Source: DASZGL01 sp035938875
GTDB taxonomy: Bacteria > Chloroflexota > Dormibacteria > Aeolococcales > Aeolococcaceae
Direction of reading: 5' to 3'
Assembly (NCBI GenBank): GCA_035938875.1
Contig: DASZGL010000067.1
Location: forward strand, 1 to 20,662
Length of the DNA stretch: 20,662 bases
A program made the position numbers and the translations under genes. Each line of letters opens with the position of its first letter. Within the stretch, counting starts at the first letter, position 1. This document shows, piece after piece, positions 15,907 to 20,662 of this stretch. The notes beneath the pieces are model-generated. The model saw only the letters and a program-made list of their open reading frames with translations. It made no database searches and had not been told where the DNA came from.

Positions 15907-16694
15907 CGTCGCCAGGACTGCCCCGGCTCGAAGGACGTGTCGCGTTCGTCGCCGGAGCGAGTAGGGGAATCGGCAGGAGCATCGCCACCGCATTGGGCGA
16001 CGCCGGAGCGGCCGTCGTCGTCGCCGCGCGCACCGAGACGGCAGGGAAGCTCTCGGGCACCATCCACGACGTCGCCGCCGCGATCCGGCAGCGTGGCGGC
16101 GAGGCGTTTGCCGCCGTCTGCGATGTCACCGACGAGGCATCGGTGGCCACAGCCGTCGCCGGCGCGGTGGAGCGATTCGGGGGCATCGACATCCTCGTCG
16201 CCAACGCCGCTGCGATGTGGCTCGGACCGACCCTGAAGACGCCCCTGCGCCGCTGGGAGCTGGTCATGCGCGTGAATATCACCGGGACATTCCTGGTGAC
16301 CCGTGCCGTGCTGCCCCACGTCATCGCCCGCCGCCAGGGCTCGCTCATCGCGCTGACCACCAAGGGCGTGCGCATGGTCGACGCCGGCGCCAATGCCTAC
16401 TGGGTGTCCAAGGCGGCGGTCGAGCGCTACTACGCGGGACTCGCTGCCGAGCTGCGCGAGCACAACGTCGCCGTCAACTGCCTGGCTCCCTCCTTGCTGG
16501 TGCTCACCGAGGGCGCGGTCGCCCTGGGCATCGAGGCCAAGGGCCGGCCCACCGAAACGCCGGAGCACGTCGCTCGAGCGGCGGTGTGGCTCGCCGCGCA
16601 GGACGCCTCGGGGGTGACCGGCGGCGTGCACTACTCCGACGACGTGCTCGAGCGATTCGAGGGACGTCACAGGGCGGCGGCGGGCACAGCGTGA
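15903..16694 (+). CDS. SDR, HSDL2/citronellol-dehydrogenase-like, 263 aa, Thr at the catalytic Ser position
   Basis: NAD(P)-binding SDR with AGASRGIG (17-24; first residue Ala where Thr is usual), NAAA (101-104) in place of NNAG, and Tyr166/Lys170 in YWVSK. Thirteen residues before the Tyr, where the catalytic Ser is expected, the sequence reads ALTTKG, giving Thr153. Overall shape resembles the HSDL2 and citronellol-dehydrogenase group, in which the nucleotide and active-site motifs also deviate. Activity may be retained through Thr but is less sure. The GTG start overlaps the previous stop as GTGA, and the next gene overlaps this one in the same way. Confidence 0.83.
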   Translation: MTSPGLPRLEGRVAFVAGASRGIGRSIATALGDAGAAVVVAARTETAGKLSGTIHDVAAAIRQRGGEAFAAVCDVTDEASVATAVAGAVERFGGIDILVANAAAMWLGPTLKTPLRRWELVMRVNITGTFLVTRAVLPHVIARRQGSLIALTTKGVRMVDAGANAYWVSKAAVERYYAGLAAELREHNVAVNCLAPSLLVLTEGAVALGIEAKGRPTETPEHVARAAVWLAAQDASGVTGGVHYSDDVLERFEGRHRAAAGTA

Positions 16695-18295
16695 CCTTGT
16701 CGATGCGCTCGGCTGACGCGGTCCGGCAGGCCACCGCCGGTGCTTCGGTTGTCGGCGGCATGACCTGGGGCGAGCAGCTCGCCCGCGTCGCCCGGCGCCA
16801 GCCGGACAAGGCGGGTTACGTCTATCGCGGCCGGCCGGTGAGCTATGCAGACTTCGACGAGCGGGTATCACGGGTTGCCGGCGGCCTTGCCCGGCGCGGC
16901 GTCGTCAAGGGTGACCGCGTCGCCGTGCTGATGCGCAATCGCATCGAGTTCCTCGAGACCTGCTTCGCGGTGATGCGGCTGGGGGCCATCGTCGTCCCGG
17001 TGAACTTCCGCATGGTCGCCGACGAAGCGTCGTTCGTCATCGAGGACAGCGGCGCCACGGTGCTGTTCGTCGACGGTGCCTGCAGCGCCATCGGCCGCGA
17101 GGCGTGCGCGCGCGTTGCTTCGGTGCGCACCATGATCGTCGCCGAGGGCGAGCCCGGTGACGCGCAGGCGTACGAGGAGATGATTGCGACGTCGCCGCCC
17201 CTCGGCGGCGTGACCGACGTCGCCGTCGACGACCCGGCGCTGATCATCTACACGTCGGGAACCACCGGTCGGCCCAAAGGTGCCGTGCTCAGCCACCTCA
17301 ACCTGGTGATGAGCTCGGTGAGCGCGATGATGGCCAAGGGCTTCACCAGGGACGACGAGGTCATGTACCTCAACCTGCCGCTCTTCCACATCGGCGGGCT
17401 CAAGATCGCCATGTCGACACTGATGTGTGAGGCGACGTCTGTCATCGTCGAGTCGGGCAACTTCGATGCCGCCCAGGCGCTGAGTGACCTGGAGCAGCAC
17501 CACGTCACCGACTGCGTCTTCGTCGGCACGCAGTGGCGGGCGATCTGCGACCTGCACCGCACCGGCCGGCATCGTCTGTCACTGCGTCGCGTCGCCTGGG
17601 GGACGTCGAACGTCGAGGTGGAAACCCTCGACCGCATCGCCGCACTGCTCCCCGGGGTGCCCATCCACGTGTCCTTTGGGCAGACCGAGACCGCCGGGCT
17701 CACCTGCCGGCTGCGCGGCGAGGACTTCGAGCGCAAGAAGGGGTCGGTGGGCCGTCCGGTGCTGCACGTCGAGGCGCGAATCGTCGACGAGGCGATGCAC
17801 GACGTCGCCTCTGGCGAGGTCGGTGAGATCGTCTATCGCGGACCCACGGTGATGATGGGGTACTGGAATCTCGCCGAGGCGAACGCGGAGGCGTTCCGCG
17901 GTGGCTGGTTTCACTCCGGTGACCTATGCCGCATGGACGGCGATGGCTACATCTATGTCGTCGACCGGCTCAAGGACGTCATCCTCTCCGGTGGCGAGAA
18001 CATCTACTCGGCCGAGGTCGAGGCGGCGATCGCCTCTCATCCCGCGGTCGCCGACGTCGCCGTCATCGGTGTCGCTCACCATCACTGGGGCGAGACTCCC
18101 CTGGCCGTCCTCGTCCCCCGTGATGCCGCGCAACCGCCCACGCTCGAGTCCGTCGTCGCCCATTGCCGGAGCAGGATCTCCGCCTACAAGCTGCCGACGC
18201 GACTGGAGATCGTCGACGAGCTGCCGCGCAATTCCAGCGGCAAGGTGGTCAAGCCACTGCTCCGGGAGCGCTTCGGCGCCGGCGTGCCGCGCTGA
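16691..18295 (+). CDS. AMP-forming acyl-CoA synthetase, 534 aa
   Basis: Member of the ANL superfamily that converts a carboxylic acid, ATP and CoA to acyl-CoA. All core motifs are present: P-loop YTSGTTGRPKG (187-197), FGQTE (329-333), GWFHSGD (405-411), DRLKDVILSGGENIY (425-439) and the adenylation lysine Lys518 in PRNSSGK. Length fits the fatty-acyl/aryl ligase family. I chose GTG at 16691-16693, which overlaps the SDR stop as GTGA; an ATG four codons later is also possible. It probably performs the entry step of the pathway; chain type is not readable from the sequence. Confidence 0.92.
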   Translation: MTLSMRSADAVRQATAGASVVGGMTWGEQLARVARRQPDKAGYVYRGRPVSYADFDERVSRVAGGLARRGVVKGDRVAVLMRNRIEFLETCFAVMRLGAIVVPVNFRMVADEASFVIEDSGATVLFVDGACSAIGREACARVASVRTMIVAEGEPGDAQAYEEMIATSPPLGGVTDVAVDDPALIIYTSGTTGRPKGAVLSHLNLVMSSVSAMMAKGFTRDDEVMYLNLPLFHIGGLKIAMSTLMCEATSVIVESGNFDAAQALSDLEQHHVTDCVFVGTQWRAICDLHRTGRHRLSLRRVAWGTSNVEVETLDRIAALLPGVPIHVSFGQTETAGLTCRLRGEDFERKKGSVGRPVLHVEARIVDEAMHDVASGEVGEIVYRGPTVMMGYWNLAEANAEAFRGGWFHSGDLCRMDGDGYIYVVDRLKDVILSGGENIYSAEVEAAIASHPAVADVAVIGVAHHHWGETPLAVLVPRDAAQPPTLESVVAHCRSRISAYKLPTRLEIVDELPRNSSGKVVKPLLRERFGAGVPR

Positions 18296-18299
18296 CGCC

Positions 18300-19622
18300 A
18301 TGAGCGCTGCCGGCGCCGGCTCGCGGTACTTCGACCCCGCCATCGAGACCATGCCTCGCGACACCCTGGCACGGCTGCAGGAGGACCGCCTGCTCGACAC
18401 CGTGCGCTACGCGTACGCGCGGTCCGGGCTGCTGCGTGAGGTATGGGGCGAGGCCGGTGTCACCCCCGACGACGTGCGCTCCATCGACGACTTCCGCGAG
18501 CGCGCGCCATTCATCGACAAGAATTGCATCCGCGCCTACCGCGACCGCCACGGCGATCCCTACGGCGGCGTTCTCTGCGTTCCCGAGTCGGAGCTCAAGG
18601 GTATCTACTCGACGTCGGGAACGACCGGTGATCCGACGCTGGTGCCCTCGGGGGCGCCGCCCGAGCCCGATGGGGGAGGACGCGGCCTGTTGGTTCGATC
18701 GCTGTGGGAGATCGGCGTCCGTCCCGCTGATCACATCATGGTGCTGCTGTTCACCTTTCGCGGCAACGTTTGGCCGCAGCGTGCACAGGCGCTGGGGGCG
18801 ACGCCGGTCTACCTCGATCACAGCCCTGCAGCGATTCCCAGATTCATCGAACTGAGTCAGCAGCTGCATCCATCATGTGTCTATCACCTGAGCCCGCCGC
18901 TGCTCGCCGCGGTCGAAGAGTGCAGCCGCCGCCTCGGCATCGATCCCCGTGATCTGTTCGCAGGCTACAAGGGGGTGATGAGCGGCGGCGAAGCCGTTGG
19001 CGGCCGCATGCGCGCCCTCCTCGACTCCTGGGGCGTCGACCTATTCACATTCACCGCCGTCGGCGACGTCAGCAGCGGTGTCGACTGCCGTGAACACCAG
19101 GGAGTGCATGTCTGGGAGGACGCCCTGCTCCTCGAGAACCTCGACCCCGCCGGGACCGACGAGGTCGACGACGGCGGGATCGGCGAGCTGACCGCCACGG
19201 CGCTGGAGAATCGCGTCGCTCCGCTGATCCGTTACCGCTGTGATGACCTCGCCCGAGTCACCCGGGCGATGTGCGGATGTGGTCGCACGCACAGCCGCAT
19301 CTCGCCCATCGGACGCAAGGGCGACGAGGTGATCGTCGAGGGACGCACCATTCTGCCTCGCGATCTGGGGCCTGCGGTCGAATCCGTCCCCGAGACCGAG
19401 GCGGGCTTCTTTCAGGTCATTCGCCCGTCACGCGAGATGTCCGTGTTGCGCGTCAGAGTGGGGCAGCGTGCCTCGACTCGAACCGCACAGCGAGTTCGCG
19501 ACGATGTCGCCGAACGTGTCGCGACACTGCTGGGCGTGCCCACTGAAGTCGAGATCGTCGATGTCGAGGAGCTGCTCAAACTCGGGCCCCCCCACAAGAT
19601 CCCGCGAGTCACCCAGCGATGA
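18300..19622 (+). CDS. PaaK-like phenylacetate-CoA ligase family protein, 440 aa
   Basis: Adenylate-forming ligase of the PaaK type, which makes aryl-CoA thioesters. Features: P-loop YSTSGTTGDP (103-112), MSGGEAVGG (227-235), the ribose-contact region RYRCDDLARV (311-320), the PaaK-type cysteine motif CGCGRTHSRI (325-334), GRKGDEVIVEG (338-348), and a C-terminal LGPPHKIPRV with Lys433 as the candidate catalytic lysine. Length is normal. The ATG start lies four bases after the previous stop, with no clear ribosome site, so translation probably depends on coupling. A second CoA ligase directly after the first implies two acid substrates or one re-activation step. The next gene encodes a reduced relative. 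Confidence 0.88.
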   Translation: MSAAGAGSRYFDPAIETMPRDTLARLQEDRLLDTVRYAYARSGLLREVWGEAGVTPDDVRSIDDFRERAPFIDKNCIRAYRDRHGDPYGGVLCVPESELKGIYSTSGTTGDPTLVPSGAPPEPDGGGRGLLVRSLWEIGVRPADHIMVLLFTFRGNVWPQRAQALGATPVYLDHSPAAIPRFIELSQQLHPSCVYHLSPPLLAAVEECSRRLGIDPRDLFAGYKGVMSGGEAVGGRMRALLDSWGVDLFTFTAVGDVSSGVDCREHQGVHVWEDALLLENLDPAGTDEVDDGGIGELTATALENRVAPLIRYRCDDLARVTRAMCGCGRTHSRISPIGRKGDEVIVEGRTILPRDLGPAVESVPETEAGFFQVIRPSREMSVLRVRVGQRASTRTAQRVRDDVAERVATLLGVPTEVEIVDVEELLKLGPPHKIPRVTQR

Positions 19623-20347
19623 GTGCACGACCGACGCAATTGCTGTGGGGAATCTCGGAGATCGCTACTCTCGACGGCCCGCAGAGCTTCGCCATGTCGT
19701 TCGACGACTTCGAGGCCGACGTCGCGTCGGCCGACGACGTGCTCCAGTCGCTCGGCGTGGCGCGGGGTGATTCCGTCCTCGCCGTGTCGACCTTCGCCGA
19801 GTCGGGCGTGTACGCGCCGGTGTTCGAGGCCGCGTGGCGGCGGGGCATCATCGTGTCCTGCGCCGAGGCGACCGCGGCCGATGCCTACCGCGTCGCGCTG
19901 CTGATCAGGGTGCTGCCGCGGCTTCGTTCTGTGGTGGGGATCAACGACGCGGTGCTTGATGGACTCGCGGCGGCGGAGCAGGACATCAGCAGCGTCTTCG
20001 CCGGCGAGGCCGTCGTCGCCGCGCGTCCGAGCGCGTGGGCCCGGCTGCCCCATGCCGGTGTGCCGGCGCGGTTGTGGGTCCACCTCGGTCCGGCGCTCGG
20101 CGTCGAGTGCACCGAGCGCGCCGGTGCGCACATCGCGTCGGGATGGCACATCGACAGTGACGCGGAAGGAATCCTCACGATCAACGCTGCAACTGAGCGT
20201 GCCTGCGGCGTGCAGCGGTGGCGGGCCGAGGGGCGCTGGTCGCGGGTTGCACAACCATGTGCCTGCGGGCGCACTACGCCGCGGGTCGTGGCGCGCGATG
20301 CCAACGACGCGGGGACGACTACCGCCGGAGCGGTACCGCCCGGCTAG
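19619..20347 (+). CDS. degenerate PaaK-related protein (pseudo-ligase), 242 aa
   Basis: I recognise no named family, but by eye residues about 45-223 align with residues 138-334 of the preceding PaaK-like ligase: LGVARGDSVLAVSTF with its IGVRPADHIMVLLF; GVECTERAGAHIA with GVDCREHQGVHVW; EGILTINAATERA with IGELTATALENRV; and CACGRTTPRV (214-223) with CGCGRTHSRI. The P-loop is absent, RYRCDDLARV has become QRWRAEGRWSRV with the acidic pair lost, and the whole C-terminal domain with its lysine is missing. It is therefore probably inactive as a ligase. The reading frame is intact and its ATG overlaps the ligase stop as ATGA, so it is translated together with that protein and may be a subunit or regulator of it. 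Confidence 0.7.
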   Translation: MSARPTQLLWGISEIATLDGPQSFAMSFDDFEADVASADDVLQSLGVARGDSVLAVSTFAESGVYAPVFEAAWRRGIIVSCAEATAADAYRVALLIRVLPRLRSVVGINDAVLDGLAAAEQDISSVFAGEAVVAARPSAWARLPHAGVPARLWVHLGPALGVECTERAGAHIASGWHIDSDAEGILTINAATERACGVQRWRAEGRWSRVAQPCACGRTTPRVVARDANDAGTTTAGAVPPG

Positions 20348-20662
20348 CGCACCCGGGGCAGGACTTGCGCGGCCATGCGCAGCAGGGTGGCCTCGACGTC
20401 GGAGCGTGACGTCAGGGCGAGGACGTCCTGGGTGGCGAGGTCGAACTCGAAGATCGCCCGTGTGTCGTGGAGCAGCGGTCCTGTCAGTGATACGAACACG
20501 GCGCCCTGCGAGCCCATGCCGGCATTGCAGGTCTGCGGCTCTGGTTGCTGCGGGTCTCTCCACAGGAAGAAGGCACGCTCGACGGTGAGGTCGGCGTACG
20601 TCTTGCCATTGAGTGAGGCGACCTCCTCCACCTGGTAGTCCTTGCTCGACGTGATGTAACTG
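20344..20662 (-). CDS. hypothetical protein, C-terminal part (runs off the window edge)
   Basis: A minus-strand frame that remains open to the window end, about 105 residues visible. A GTG at 20629-20631 could be a start, but the in-frame residues before it (SYITSSKDYQVEEVASLNGK) read as continuous protein, so the true start probably lies outside. No motif is recognised; the visible part has mixed alpha/beta character with one cysteine and no membrane segment. Its TAG stop overlaps the stop of the pseudo-ligase gene within the palindrome CTAG. Confidence 0.6.
   Translation of the reverse strand, partial: SYITSSKDYQVEEVASLNGKTYADLTVERAFFLWRDPQQPEPQTCNAGMGSQGAVFVSLTGPLLHDTRAIFEFDLATQDVLALTSRSDVEATLLRMAAQVLPRVR

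Noticed and set aside
19619..20347. Last plus-strand gene as a frameshifted fragment of the PaaK-like ligase
   Set aside because: The preceding ligase is complete in itself, the 242-codon frame is intact with its own coupled start, and it repeats the middle of the ligase in diverged form, so it is a paralogue and not a broken tail.

Overview
The window is high-GC, gene-dense DNA with many GTG starts, clear GGAGG-type ribosome sites and frequent 1- or 4-base stop/start overlaps. The gene families present (heteromeric acyl-CoA dehydrogenases, an APH-type kinase, tandem SDRs, a Rieske oxygenase, PaaK-like ligases) are typical of soil actinobacteria, including uncultured deep-branching ones. That assignment is an inference from style and content. 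No rRNA, tRNA, CRISPR array, insertion sequence or phage gene was seen.

Left part (1-7700): a mosaic of short, mostly unlinked units. These are a small helical protein; an unknown 142-aa protein; a REC-PAS-PAS sensor histidine kinase followed by a single-domain rhodanese; a zinc alcohol dehydrogenase translationally coupled to a DinB-like protein; an EamA-type exporter; a YdfG-like SDR that appears to start at CTG and overlaps a small unknown gene; and a 325-bp gap holding one candidate micro-ORF.

Right part (7700-20347): a catabolic locus. A VOC protein stands alone. A minus-strand set encodes an ACAD10/11/LvaA-type phosphotransferase, a large acyl-CoA dehydrogenase and a short one. Facing away from it is an eight-gene plus-strand operon: ACAD10/11-like acyl-CoA dehydrogenase, nitroreductase-family flavoprotein, Rieske oxygenase alpha subunit, two SDRs, an AMP-forming acyl-CoA ligase, a PaaK-like ligase, and a shorter PaaK-related protein that has lost the nucleotide-binding motifs. 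The set suggests that an organic acid, possibly cyclic or aromatic, is activated to its CoA ester, oxygenated, dehydrogenated and possibly phosphorylated at a hydroxyl group. The substrate cannot be told from sequence. No thiolase, enoyl-CoA hydratase, oxygenase reductase, ferredoxin or dedicated regulator is in the window.

The strongest leads are the PaaK plus pseudo-PaaK pair, the kinase beside an ACAD10/11-like dehydrogenase, the two-gene acyl-CoA dehydrogenase whose candidate catalytic bases lie at different sites in the two subunits, and the CTG start. The window ends inside a minus-strand gene of unknown function.
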